Shown here piece by piece: positions 25,530-33,307 of a stretch of 33,460 nt of DNA. The stretch spans positions 1 through 33,460 of the forward strand of contig CAKOKQ010000014.1 in assembly GCA_934095825.1 (NCBI GenBank). The letters run 5' to 3'. The stretch's first letter is position 1. Every line of letters starts with the position of its first letter. Below the pieces are notes generated by a model, which was not told the DNA's origin, ran no database searches, and saw only the letters and a list, made by a program, of their open reading frames with translations. Origin of the DNA: an uncultured Bacilli bacterium (lineage in GTDB: Bacteria > Bacillota_I > Bacilli_A > RF39 > UBA660). Made by a program: the position numbers and the translations under genes.

Positions 25530-25766
25530 AACCTAGGTGAATACTGGCCTCAAAGGCCATTTGACCACAAATTTGACCAGAATAGAATTTTAAAAAAGTA
25601 ATTACTTGACGCCTGCAAACCCGCATAAATATGGGAAAGTTTACAATTTATTTTGACTAGAAAATTGACTATAAATTATATCTAATAGGTATATTTTTAA
25701 TGGAAAATTGTCTATTTTTATGGTATATTTAATGTATAAATTAAAAATAGTAGTACGAAAATACGC
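25530..25766. other. 237-bp putative invertible segment upstream of the surface protein
   Basis: Non-coding DNA between the two inverted sites. Near the left site it has a TGGCCT/AGGCCA hairpin (25548-25563) and two copies of TTTGACC 13 bases apart. Promoter-like sequence lies in the right half. No coding potential is seen in any frame. Confidence 0.55.
25665..25695 (+). promoter_or_regulatory. candidate promoter inside the invertible segment, pointing away from the surface gene
   Basis: TTGACT (25665-25670), 19-base spacer, TATATT (25690-25695) on the plus strand. A second TTGACT lies at 25653. On the minus strand a TATAAT (25680-25675) has no good -35. If the plus-strand promoter is real, the orientation shown would be OFF for the surface gene. 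Confidence 0.4.
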
Positions 25767-25793
25767 TTTCATAGAGCTTTAAACTCTATGAAA
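25767..25793 (-). repeat. right recombination-site-like inverted repeat
   Basis: Plus strand reads arm TTTCATAGAG, spacer CTTTAAA, arm CTCTATGAAA. The two 10-base arms are perfect inverted repeats. The 7-base spacer is asymmetric and is inverted relative to the left copy. Confidence 0.85.
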
Positions 25794-25930
25794 ATTTTTA
25801 TTTAGGAGTATTTTACTCAATTTCTATGATTTTATGCAAATAAAAACTGTTATAAAATCAAATTTTAATATTCTTAAGGATTTCTTTATTAAATAAACTA
25901 GTTTTAATAATTTTAAAATTTTTTTATACT

Positions 25931-25955
25931 AAAAAGGAGTAGCACTTAACTACCC
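25931..25955 (-). terminator. terminator overlapping the stop of the AAA ATPase gene
   Basis: On the minus strand GGGTAG (25955-25950) and CTACTCC (25942-25936) can form a bulged stem, followed by T5. The stop codon lies in the stem. Confidence 0.5.
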
Positions 25956-26696
25956 TTTACTATCAAACAATTTATCTTGCATTGCTTCTGGATTATTCAT
26001 GTATAATTTATATAACTGATAAATATCAGTATCTTGATATTTTACTTCTTCCAACCCATTATTTAAATCTAATATTTTAGCATTACGATAACTTATTAAA
26101 ATTGGCGAGTGGGTTGCTATTATAAACTGACTACCCTGTTTAACTAAATCGTCTATTAAACAAAGCAAAGATAATTGACTCTGGGCTGATAAAGCAGCTT
26201 CGGGCTCATCTAAAATATAAAGTCCATGGTCAGTAAAACGATTTTGGATTACTTTTAAAAAAGATTCACCATGGGAACACTTGTGAAGATCACCACCATA
26301 ATATTTATAAAGACTAACATAACCACTTTTAACTAGATTTTCTATTTCTGACGAAAAATTATAAAAGCTTTCCGCCCTTAAAAAGAATTTCATTTTAGGT
26401 TTATAAATATTAGTAATTCTTAAATATTTATATAATTCAGATGATGTATCATTAGTATCATAAGAAAAGTTTTGGGTACCCCCTTCTTTTGGTAATCCTA
26501 AATTAATAGCAATAGCTTCAATAAATGTCGACTTACCAATACCGTTTTCCCCAATCAAAAAAGTTACAGGACTATCTAGGGTTAATTCTGTAAAGTTTTT
26601 AAGGGCAGGAATAGCAAAAGGATACTTGGAAAAATCAGGTACCCTCTTTCGATCTAAAATTATTTTACTTAAATATAGTTGTTTATCGAAATTCAT
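25950..26696 (-). CDS. AAA/ABC-type ATPase (SMC-like, stand-alone)
   Basis: The 248-residue soluble ATPase has Walker A GENGIGKST (49-57), an ABC-like signature CSHGESFL, Walker B LYILDEPEAAL and a switch-like THSPILISYRNA. The order and the SHGES signature match the small predicted ATPases related to RecF/SMC and overcoming-lysogeny (OLD) proteins (COG3910 type). No nuclease domain is fused and none is adjacent. Its role could be DNA maintenance, defence or regulation; the sequence does not decide. It is the last gene of a four-gene minus-strand run, 30 bases after the methyltransferase, and ends in a terminator. Confidence 0.85.
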   Translation of the reverse strand: MNFDKQLYLSKIILDRKRVPDFSKYPFAIPALKNFTELTLDSPVTFLIGENGIGKSTFIEAIAINLGLPKEGGTQNFSYDTNDTSSELYKYLRITNIYKPKMKFFLRAESFYNFSSEIENLVKSGYVSLYKYYGGDLHKCSHGESFLKVIQNRFTDHGLYILDEPEAALSAQSQLSLLCLIDDLVKQGSQFIIATHSPILISYRNAKILDLNNGLEEVKYQDTDIYQLYKLYMNNPEAMQDKLFDSKG

Positions 26697-26726
26697 CTAA
26701 ACCATTCCATATCTATTTAATATTTT

Positions 26727-27596
26727 CTATTCATTATATCTATCTTTTTCCCAGCGGGCAAAAATACCACAAGGTAATACTAAATCACTATTTTTAACAG
26801 GTAATCCTAGCTCATCGCTAGTAATATACCCTTTATTTTTAATACAAAGTTTTAATACATCTTCTAAAACATTCATTGATAAACCTGTTGTATAAGAATT
26901 TATTAAGAAAAGTATAGCATCATCACTTAATATCTTACTACAAGCTTCCACTAAAGGATATAAATCTTTTTCAATATCCCAAACTTGTCCGTTACTTCCT
27001 CTACCAAATGATGGGGGATCCATTAAGATAATATCATATTTATTACCACGACGAATTTCTCTATCTACAAACTTTTTACAATCATCAACAATATAACGAA
27101 TTGGTTTATCACTAAGACCACAGGCAGAAGCATTTTCTTTAGCCCAGTCAACCATACCTCTACTAGAATCAACATGAACAACACTTGCCCCCGCACTTAA
27201 AGCCGCCATCGAAGCAGCCCCAGTATACGCAAATAGATTTAATACTTTAACTTCTCTTTTAGCATCTTTTATCTTACTTATTAGCATATTCCAATTATAA
27301 GCTTGTTCAGGAAATAAGCCGGTATGTTTAAATCCCATTAACTTTAAATTAAAAGTTAAATCATGATAACTAACTTGCCAACTAGAAGGCATTTTAATAT
27401 TTTTTATATCCCAAGAGCCTCCACCTTTATTACTTCTATTATAAACGGCATCTATCTTCCCATTATAAGGATTATTAGAAGGCCATATAATTTGGGGATC
27501 GGGTCTTTTTAAAATAACATTATTCCAACTTTCAATTTTCATTCCTTTATCCATATCAAGAATTTGATAATCTAAAAAATCTTTAACTAATTTCAT
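26727..27596 (-). CDS. class I SAM-dependent methyltransferase, RlmI/RlmK-like
   Basis: I choose ATG 27596 over GTG 27605 because AGGTGG lies five bases before it. The 289-residue product has SAM motif I VLNLFAYTGAASMAALSAGA, an acidic end of strand two (VVHVDSSRGM), motif IV ILMDPPSFGRG and a later LINSYTTGLS. These match the RlmI/RlmK family, which makes m5C or m7G in 23S rRNA. The N-terminal PUA domain of RlmI is replaced by about 80 residues of beta-rich sequence (IESWNNVILKRPDPQIIWPS). The exact target is therefore uncertain. It follows the HdeD-like gene by nine bases. Confidence 0.85.
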   Translation of the reverse strand: MKLVKDFLDYQILDMDKGMKIESWNNVILKRPDPQIIWPSNNPYNGKIDAVYNRSNKGGGSWDIKNIKMPSSWQVSYHDLTFNLKLMGFKHTGLFPEQAYNWNMLISKIKDAKREVKVLNLFAYTGAASMAALSAGASVVHVDSSRGMVDWAKENASACGLSDKPIRYIVDDCKKFVDREIRRGNKYDIILMDPPSFGRGSNGQVWDIEKDLYPLVEACSKILSDDAILFLINSYTTGLSMNVLEDVLKLCIKNKGYITSDELGLPVKNSDLVLPCGIFARWEKDRYNE

Positions 27597-27605
27597 AAAA
27601 TCCAC

Positions 27606-28124
27606 CTAACTAAGTAAATATTTAACTAAAGGATCGATAAGTTCTAAAATACCATGAGTATAGAAGAAGAAACCTAAAACTACTACTTGAACACTAGTTT
27701 CATAATATAAATTAATACTTGTAAGAAGTCCTAAAACCATAAAGGCTATTAAGGTAAATATTCTTAATTTATACATTCTATCTCTACGATCATTATAATA
27801 ACTGGTCTTAAGTAACTTAGCTATCCCCATTAAAGCGGTCCAACTAAGAACGGAAGCTGCTAACTGAAAGGGATTATTAAATGAAAAGAATAATCCTACT
27901 ATACCAACACCTAGACTAATTATCATAGTATATAATCCTTCAAAATCTTTTGATTTTCTAGTTAATATAAACTGAATAAAATTTAGGATAGCATAAAGTA
28001 TCATAATCGTAAAGAATAAATTTTTAATATCAGTTATTTTAAATGTTGGAAGTATTAACATAACAATACCTATAATAATTAAGATAGTATCAATTACCAT
28101 ATCTACTTTTTGTTTTAATTTCAT
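27606..28124 (-). CDS. HdeD/DUF308-type small membrane protein
   Basis: The start is placed at ATG 28124, after GGTGAG; an upstream ATG at 28136 would remove this site. The 172-residue product is almost wholly made of about six hydrophobic segments with short loops, as in the HdeD/DUF308 family. One loop carries TSYYNDRRDRMYKLR. The molecular function of the family is not established, though HdeD of E. coli is linked to acid stress. It is the second gene in the run that begins with the Cof-type phosphatase. Confidence 0.65.
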   Translation of the reverse strand: MKLKQKVDMVIDTILIIIGIVMLILPTFKITDIKNLFFTIMILYAILNFIQFILTRKSKDFEGLYTMIISLGVGIVGLFFSFNNPFQLAASVLSWTALMGIAKLLKTSYYNDRRDRMYKLRIFTLIAFMVLGLLTSINLYYETSVQVVVLGFFFYTHGILELIDPLVKYLLS

Positions 28125-28164
28125 AAATCTCACCATTTTTCTTATTTTTATAATTTTAAATTAT

Positions 28165-28938
28165 TTATTTTTTTTGAATATCTTGGGCTAACTTATTTAA
28201 ATAAGTACCTAAGTCTTCTTCTATTTTTATAGTACTATAATTTTCTAATAAGGGTGTACTTTCTTTTACAGCCACACTAGTATTAACAACATAAGTCATA
28301 GGAATATCGTTATTAGAATCTCCAATACTCATTACTTCGGATGAATCTAAATTTAAATATTCTAAAACTTCACTAATACCTTTACCCTTGGTATTATTTT
28401 TATTATTAATATCATGAAAATAAATTTTATTAGGAATTCTTTTTTCTAAATAAATAGCTTTAGAAGAATTAACTATATCTACTTCGGGTATTTGATCTTT
28501 AAATAAATATTTCATAGTAATCATTCGTTCATAATTATTTGATGTAATAGTAAGGCCAACAATTCCTGTACTTATATCATCGTTTTTACGAATATAATAG
28601 TTATTACTAGATTCATGAGCTAATAATTTACAATTATGACTACTAGTGAATTCAAATATTTTCCTGATAGTCTTACGCGATATTTTACTAGCATAAATTA
28701 TTTCATTATTATCATATCTTTTAACTAAGGCTCCATTACAAGCAATAATTATAGGATAAACGCTTAATTTGCGCGCTAAGTTTCTGGCATGAATAAAGTT
28801 TCTACCCGTAGTAATAATTACTTTAATTCCTAAGTTACTTAGAAGTTCTAATGATTCTATTATTTTCTCATCAATCTTTTTATTTACTCTTAAGGTTCCA
28901 TCTATATCTATAAATATGGCTTTTAGCAAGTTAATCAC
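28165..28938 (-). CDS. Cof-type HAD phosphatase
   Basis: The 257-residue product belongs to the HAD-IIB (Cof) hydrolases that dephosphorylate sugar phosphates, flavin precursors or similar metabolites. Motif I is AIFIDIDGTL (Asp11, Asp13), motif II IITTGRN, motif III a Lys before the C-terminal core, and motif IV SIGDSNNDIPM. The cap domain lies between motifs II and III, as in type IIB. The start is GTG 28938 with AAGGA five bases before it; TTG 28929 (after GGAGTGATT) is an alternative. A promoter lies at 28952-28981. Confidence 0.9.
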   Translation of the reverse strand: MINLLKAIFIDIDGTLRVNKKIDEKIIESLELLSNLGIKVIITTGRNFIHARNLARKLSVYPIIIACNGALVKRYDNNEIIYASKISRKTIRKIFEFTSSHNCKLLAHESSNNYYIRKNDDISTGIVGLTITSNNYERMITMKYLFKDQIPEVDIVNSSKAIYLEKRIPNKIYFHDINNKNNTKGKGISEVLEYLNLDSSEVMSIGDSNNDIPMTYVVNTSVAVKESTPLLENYSTIKIEEDLGTYLNKLAQDIQKK

Positions 28939-28951
28939 TCCAGTCCTTTTT

Positions 28952-28981
28952 ATTATACTATTTTTAATTTAAACAAGTCTA
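28952..28981 (-). promoter_or_regulatory. promoter of the Cof-HdeD-methyltransferase-ATPase run
   Basis: On the minus strand: -35 TAGACT (28981-28976), 18-base spacer, -10 TATAAT (28957-28952), 14 bases before the start codon. Confidence 0.45.
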
Positions 28982-29014
28982 TAGTTTTTAAAATTAAATC
29001 GTATTAAATTCTAT

Positions 29015-29060
29015 GAAAAAAGATTCCAAGAACCAGTAAACTAAGTACTCTTGAAATCTT
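29015..29060 (-). terminator. terminator of the thyX-tmk-yqeG run
   Basis: On the minus strand a 12-bp stem (AAGATTTCAAGA with TCTTGGAATCTT, one wobble) is followed by T6. It lies six bases after the yqeG stop. Confidence 0.85.
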
Positions 29061-29066
29061 ACAAAG

Positions 29067-29555
29067 TTATTTTATCTTTTTATTAATTAGAACTGTTCTT
29101 AATTTATTTCTACTGCCACCATAAATATCAGAAAAATAATCATCACCAATCATAAATACTTCATCTGGTCCTAAATTTAAGTCCTGAAGAGCTTTTTTAA
29201 AACTAGATTTTGAAGGTTTATAAGCCAGACCTATGTAATTAATACCAATATTCTTTAGATATTTTTTCGTATTTTGAGAATAGCCATTACTTAGAACGAC
29301 AATTTTTAATTTACTTTTAGCCATTTGTAACCATTCTTGATTGACTTTGGTAATATCTTCTTTAGCAAAGCGTAAGGTTTCATCTAAATCAATTATTAAA
29401 CCTTTAATACCATTCATGATTAAATCATCTAAGGCGTCGCTAGAAAGTTCTTTGATATCCCTAACTATTAAATCAGGTTCTATATTTTTACTTAAATAAT
29501 AATTGATAAGATCAAATACAATGTTGCAAAAATCAGCAACAAGTTTATCGAGCAC
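29067..29555 (-). CDS. yqeG: YqeG-family HAD-IIIA phosphatase
   Basis: The 162-residue product matches YqeG in length and motifs: IKGLIIDLDETLRF (Asp56, Asp58), KIVVLSNGYSQNTKKYL, a central KPSKSSFKKAL with the motif III Lys, and MIGDDYFSDIYGG. YqeG-family proteins are HAD phosphatases, sometimes annotated as phosphatidylglycerophosphatase-like (Pgp/GEP4-related). The start is GTG 29555, which overlaps the stop of the thymidylate kinase as TAGTG. It is the last gene of the transcript, before a strong terminator. In other Firmicutes yqeG sits beside yqeH and aroE, so the present company is different. Confidence 0.92.
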   Translation of the reverse strand: MLDKLVADFCNIVFDLINYYLSKNIEPDLIVRDIKELSSDALDDLIMNGIKGLIIDLDETLRFAKEDITKVNQEWLQMAKSKLKIVVLSNGYSQNTKKYLKNIGINYIGLAYKPSKSSFKKALQDLNLGPDEVFMIGDDYFSDIYGGSRNKLRTVLINKKIK

Positions 29556-30226
29556 TAGCGCATTTTTCTAACTAGACACATAACATCTTCGTGAATAGCT
29601 TCTCTACTGCGCATAGTATTCCCTTCAGTTACATTTATAGTACTCCATTTTAGATAATTACTAACAAACTGGGCTGATTCATAAATTTTTCTTTGCGTAT
29701 CAACACTTTTTTCAAAGATATCTTTTTGAACACCATCATTAGTTTCTCTGGCTAGACGAAGTTTAGTTAAAGTATCAAAGTCTCCATTAAAGAAGACTAC
29801 TAAATCAGGTTCACCAATACCTAAATTATAATATTCATAGGCTTTCATTTTAGCAATCATATCTTTCTTTTCATCTTCATCCTTACATTTTAAAGTTTGA
29901 TAAATAAAACTAGATGTCGTATAACGGTCTAAAAGAATGGTTTTTCCTTCCGCATAATATTTCTTTAAATAATTACGCCATACATATTCTCTATCAATGG
30001 CATAATAACTTTCAATTACTTCATCGGGAATTTCATCTAATTCCCCTAGTTTTCCTTTTAAAAACTTGACTGCCATAATTCCAGAACCAAAGCCATAACT
30101 TGGGAAATGCCATTGTTCACATTCGGTTTCACTCTCTAACGCTTTTTTTAATAATTCTAACTGAGTTGATTTACCAACACCATCACAAGCTCCTTCTAAT
30201 ACAATTAATCTTCCTTTATTTTCCAT
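29555..30226 (-). CDS. tmk: thymidylate kinase (dTMP kinase)
   Basis: This enzyme phosphorylates dTMP to dTDP with ATP. The 223-residue product has a P-loop at residues 12-20 (GACDGVGKS) and a lid and base region with LLDRYTTSSFIYQ, where DRY is the family mark. EPDLVVFFNGDFDT follows as the third conserved block. The usual bacterial GxxGxGK appears as ACDGVGK, and the protein is slightly longer than typical (205-215). It begins with ATG after AAGGAG. It lies 43 bases after the ThyX-like gene and overlaps yqeG by one base. The pairing with a dTMP-making enzyme fits its role. Confidence 0.9.
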   Translation of the reverse strand: MENKGRLIVLEGACDGVGKSTQLELLKKALESETECEQWHFPSYGFGSGIMAVKFLKGKLGELDEIPDEVIESYYAIDREYVWRNYLKKYYAEGKTILLDRYTTSSFIYQTLKCKDEDEKKDMIAKMKAYEYYNLGIGEPDLVVFFNGDFDTLTKLRLARETNDGVQKDIFEKSVDTQRKIYESAQFVSNYLKWSTINVTEGNTMRSREAIHEDVMCLVRKMR

Positions 30227-30269
30227 AATCTAATTCTCCTTATTTTTTTTGTTTATTTTTTAATATATT

Positions 30270-31649
30270 TTATAATTTTCTTTCTAATCTAATAACATGA
30301 CAAGGACTACTACATTTATAGTCATTAAACATACAACGATATTTATTTAAATATGTTTCCACTACTTTAGCTTGCTTTTGATAAGCAGCCTTTATGCTGG
30401 GATTAGTTGCTAAATCAGCTTTTGTTAATAATTCGTTATAAATATAAGGAATTACTTCTAAAGTATACATACGAGCAATTTCACTTTGAGCACGCATACA
30501 ACATCTTTCTTTACTAACATAGTTAAATAAATTAGCTAGGGTGGCATTCATATTTACTTTAACATTCATTCCTAAAGGATAAGTTTCTTTAATTTTATTA
30601 ATATCACCAAGATACTCTTTTATAAGTTCTGGGTAATCATTTAAAAATAAGGGAACCGTAAAAGTAATTTCTTCCTCAGGCACTTTCATTTCTAAATCGA
30701 TAGTGCGATGTCTTTGATTTTGAGCAAGACAGGATAATGATTGATAATTATTATAACTTATATTAGAAGTTGTTACTTCATTGGGAAAATCGATGGCACT
30801 AAATTTATTTCTTTTTGCAAATAAAGATAAATCTACACTCTTAGTATTAGCAAAAAGTAGAGAATCATCACCCTGATAAGTAAGATATAAAATATTTTTA
30901 CCCCGAAGTTTTACTTCAGCTTCTAGGGTATCATCACTTGTAATCATCTCATAAACATCATTTTTAGTTAATAAAACTTTCTTATCTTTTAAAGCATTCA
31001 TAAATTCTTGCATTTCGGGTACACATGATTTTTCAAAATCGTCTAAGGGATTGTTAATTACTCTTTCCATCATATAAGCAATTTTATTAATTTGAGCAAA
31101 AGGGACAGTATAAGTAATACTAGTACGCGTAGCAAGTCCCAGAAAATTACGCGCATTTTCTTGAGCTTTTTCTCTAATCATGCGGGTAGCTTCATTATCG
31201 CTTTTAGCTGTTTTCCGAAAATAATCCCAATAGTCTTTAGTTATAACTTTTTCAAATATTTCAAGCCATTTATGATATAACTCAATTTCCATTCTAGTGT
31301 TATATTCGCTTTCTTTAGCCTTGGTATATCTTAGGGATAACTCATCAGCGGCATATTCTTTTTCATTATTTAAGATTAAGCATAATCTTCTGGATATTCC
31401 TGTTATTTCTAGACTTACGACTTCTTGTTCAGATGGCGTTGTATGGGCTTGCAAAATTGTTGAAATACCTCTTCTTATAAGATTTGCCCGCGAATTATTT
31501 TTTCTAATATCAGCCGTGGTAACTAATTTATCATCGTTACTTTTAGCAACACAAACTGCTGCTCTTACTCCTGCTTCATATAAAGCTTCTTTTTGGTCAA
31601 AACAACCATTTTTTACAAACCCTTTGGGTGATAATTGTATATCTATCAT
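30270..31649 (-). CDS. two-domain ThyX-like protein (FAD-dependent thymidylate synthase family)
   Basis: ThyX makes dTMP from dUMP with FAD and methylene-tetrahydrofolate. At 459 residues this is about twice the usual 220-250. Domain 1 has ISRRLCLILNNEKEYAADEL and SLRYTKAK (about 85-112), where ThyX has its RHRxxSxNExSxRY signature, then ARNFLGLATRTSITYTVPFA (165-184). Domain 2 has QNQRHRTIDLEMKVP (311-325), keeping the RHR half, and MRAQSEIARM (385-394). Thus each copy seems to retain a different part of the signature. A Cys-rich end (Cys439, Cys446, Cys450) is extra. The start is ATG 31649 with GGAAGAGGAATT. It is directly upstream of tmk, which supports a role in dTMP supply. Catalytic competence is unproven. 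Confidence 0.7.
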   Translation of the reverse strand: MIDIQLSPKGFVKNGCFDQKEALYEAGVRAAVCVAKSNDDKLVTTADIRKNNSRANLIRRGISTILQAHTTPSEQEVVSLEITGISRRLCLILNNEKEYAADELSLRYTKAKESEYNTRMEIELYHKWLEIFEKVITKDYWDYFRKTAKSDNEATRMIREKAQENARNFLGLATRTSITYTVPFAQINKIAYMMERVINNPLDDFEKSCVPEMQEFMNALKDKKVLLTKNDVYEMITSDDTLEAEVKLRGKNILYLTYQGDDSLLFANTKSVDLSLFAKRNKFSAIDFPNEVTTSNISYNNYQSLSCLAQNQRHRTIDLEMKVPEEEITFTVPLFLNDYPELIKEYLGDINKIKETYPLGMNVKVNMNATLANLFNYVSKERCCMRAQSEIARMYTLEVIPYIYNELLTKADLATNPSIKAAYQKQAKVVETYLNKYRCMFNDYKCSSPCHVIRLERKL

Positions 31650-31682
31650 TATAATTCCTCTTCCTGTTATAAATTTTTTCTT

Positions 31683-31719
31683 TTAAAAAGTAAGCAAATC
31701 ACTCTTCTGACTTGCTTAC
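31683..31719 (-). terminator. terminator overlapping the 3' end of the CPHC-protein gene
   Basis: On the minus strand GTAAGCAA (31719-31712) and TTGCTTAC (31697-31690) form a perfect 8-bp stem with a 14-base loop, then T5. The left arm and loop are coding sequence. Confidence 0.8.
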
Positions 31720-32226
31720 CATATAAATTAATCCAGCAGCACCCACACAAATGGCTAAAACAACAACAATAACTACTGCTGTTTTAGTTTTTTCTACTTT
31801 TTCAGGGACATCTGCTACTACTTCTAATCCTAATTCTTCAATTAAGTTGGCGCGTTCATCAAGATTATAATAATCGTTAATAGCGGCTAAAATTTGTTCT
31901 TTGTTGATATCACCAAAACCACTGTAACGAGTCTTACCGATAACGATATAAGGAACGCCATACTCACTGTCTTTAAAATGCTCAGCTACTTTAGCTAAGG
32001 CATTACTGTTCGTTGTATTATACCATGTTTCATATTTTACTAAGTTAAATTTAGATTTTTCTTCACCACTTAAAGATTTAACCCATGTAAAGAATTCTTC
32101 ACAATGAGGACATCCTTTACCATAGAAAACATAAACATTAGCAGCTTCTTTTTGTCCATCAGCCAAACAAACAATTGGCACAAAAAGTAATACAAGAGCA
32201 ATAAGCAAGTTACATATCTTCTTCAT
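31699..32226 (-). CDS. exported, membrane-anchored thioredoxin-fold protein with CPHC
   Basis: The 175-residue product has a signal peptide (LLIALVLLFVPIVCLADG), a thioredoxin/glutaredoxin-like domain starting VYVFYGKGCPHCEEF (Cys39, Cys42), a conserved cis-Pro region (GVPYIVIG) and a C-terminal membrane helix (VVIVVVLAICVGAAGLIYMV, about 150-170) with a short charged tail. It would act as an extracytoplasmic thiol-disulfide protein held on the membrane. CPHC is the motif of DsbA-type oxidants and of some reductants, so direction is open. The start has GGAGG, and the promoter lies at 32246-32274. Its own terminator overlaps the stop. Confidence 0.8.
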   Translation of the reverse strand: MKKICNLLIALVLLFVPIVCLADGQKEAANVYVFYGKGCPHCEEFFTWVKSLSGEEKSKFNLVKYETWYNTTNSNALAKVAEHFKDSEYGVPYIVIGKTRYSGFGDINKEQILAAINDYYNLDERANLIEELGLEVVADVPEKVEKTKTAVVIVVVLAICVGAAGLIYMVSKSEE

Positions 32227-32245
32227 TTTACTACCTCCTTAATCG

Positions 32246-32274
32246 ATTATACTATAAAAAAGAAAATTAGCCAA
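32246..32274 (-). promoter_or_regulatory. promoter of the CPHC-protein gene
   Basis: On the minus strand: -35 TTGGCT (32274-32269), 17-base spacer, -10 TATAAT (32251-32246), about 20 bases before the ATG. The -35 lies in an arm of the upstream terminator. Confidence 0.65.
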
Positions 32275-32292
32275 AATAAATCGACTAATTTT
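32255..32292 (-). terminator. terminator of the ZIP transporter gene
   Basis: On the minus strand AAAATTAG (32292-32285) and CTAATTTT (32270-32263) form an 8-bp stem with a 14-base loop, followed by CTTTTTTAT. Confidence 0.75.
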
Positions 32293-32325
32293 GCTATTTT
32301 TTTTGAGTTTTTATTTTAAGTAAAT

Positions 32326-33117
32326 TTATCCTAAGGCTACATCCAGTATCATCATGATTATAAAGCCTGCTAAGGTATACATAGTTATCATATTTTTATT
32401 ATGATTTTGTTGCGACTCGGGAATTAATTCTTCAACAACAACAAATATCATAGCCCCTGCCGCAAAGGAAAGTAAAAATGGCATAATATATTGAATTTTT
32501 AAAACTAGTAAAGCTCCCATAATGGCCGCAAGAGGTTCCACAATTCCGCTTAAGGCCCCAATTATAAAGGCTTTTGTTCTACTCATTCCTTCTCTTCTTA
32601 GAGGTAAAGAAACAGCGCAACCTTCGGGAAAGTTTTGAAGACCAATTCCTAATGCTAAACCTAAAGCCGCAAGAACGGTAGCTCCTTCTAGTCCGTAAAC
32701 AATGGAACCAAAGGCTACACCAATTGAAAGACCTTCCGGAATATTATGAATAGTAATAGAACTAACAAGCAAAAATATTCTTTTAGAAGTCTCATCTTTC
32801 TTTTGTTTAGCCATCATTTTAGAAAATAATTTATCAGTTAAAAATAATAATAAACCGCCACAAAGAAATCCTAAAGGAACAATAACATACGGTAAGAAAG
32901 CCATGTTACTTGCCTCTTTAATTGCCGGAGCAAGTAAAGAAAAGTAAGAAGCCGCTAACATGATTCCTGCCGAAACACCTAATAAGATATCCGATACATT
33001 TTTATTAACTTTTTTAAAGAAAAAAACAATTGCTGAACCTAAAGCCGTTATTAAAAAAGTAAAAGTTGCTGCTATAAAAGCTTGCATAACTACATTTAAA
33101 TTGATAAACCAATCCAT
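32326..33117 (-). CDS. ZIP-family metal ion transporter
   Basis: ZIP proteins bring Zn, Fe or other divalent metals into the cytoplasm. The 263-residue product has about eight hydrophobic segments and both metal-site motifs: HNIPEG (124-129) in helix 4 and NFPEG (162-166) in helix 5. The His of the second motif is replaced by Asn, as in many bacterial ZupT-like proteins. Downstream it has GIVEPLAAIMGALLV and FAAGAMIFVVVEELIPE, also typical. The start has AGGTGATTTT before ATG. It is monocistronic: a terminator follows and a tRNA lies divergently upstream. It is an importer, in contrast to the cadA efflux pump in the window. Confidence 0.93.
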   Translation of the reverse strand: MDWFINLNVVMQAFIAATFTFLITALGSAIVFFFKKVNKNVSDILLGVSAGIMLAASYFSLLAPAIKEASNMAFLPYVIVPLGFLCGGLLLFLTDKLFSKMMAKQKKDETSKRIFLLVSSITIHNIPEGLSIGVAFGSIVYGLEGATVLAALGLALGIGLQNFPEGCAVSLPLRREGMSRTKAFIIGALSGIVEPLAAIMGALLVLKIQYIMPFLLSFAAGAMIFVVVEELIPESQQNHNKNMITMYTLAGFIIMMILDVALG

Positions 33118-33156
33118 AAAATCACCTACATTATGATATGAAATATTTAAAAATAC

Positions 33157-33185
33157 TTGTAGGCGTTTTAATTATATGGTATATT
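33157..33185 (+). promoter_or_regulatory. promoter of the tRNA-Thr gene
   Basis: -35 TTGTAG (33157-33162), 17-base spacer ending TGG, -10 TATATT (33180-33185). The predicted start (about 33192) is just before the tRNA. Confidence 0.75.
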
Positions 33186-33193
33186 TTTGATAT

Positions 33194-33267
33194 GCCCATT
33201 TAGTATAATGGTATTACAAATCCATGGTAAGGATTAAAAGTAAGTTCGATTCTTACATTGGGCACCA
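33194..33267 (+). tRNA. tRNA-Thr (anticodon GGT)
   Basis: The acceptor stem is GCCCATT with ATTGGGC, all paired except a T:T mismatch at pair 6. The D-arm has GTA/TAC and a loop with GG. The anticodon arm is AATCC, loop ATGGTAA, GGATT, with anticodon GGT (ACC/ACT codons). The variable loop is AAAA, the T-arm GTAAG/CTTAC with loop TTCGATT, then A and an encoded CCA. G1-C72 and C2-G71 fit Thr identity. The short D-stem, four-base variable loop and mismatch make it a lean tRNA, but all core features are present. Confidence 0.88.
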
Positions 33268-33307
33268 GATTGATAAAAAGCTCGAACTTTTCGAGTAGTA
33301 ATAAATG

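Noticed and set aside
25503..25793. The two palindromic repeats as a CRISPR remnant
   Set aside because: There are only two copies, in inverted orientation, 237 bp apart, without regular spacers or cas genes.
25503..25793. The repeat-bounded segment as a MITE
   Set aside because: The flanks show no obvious target-site duplication, and each repeat is itself a full two-armed site, which fits recombination sites better; not fully excluded.
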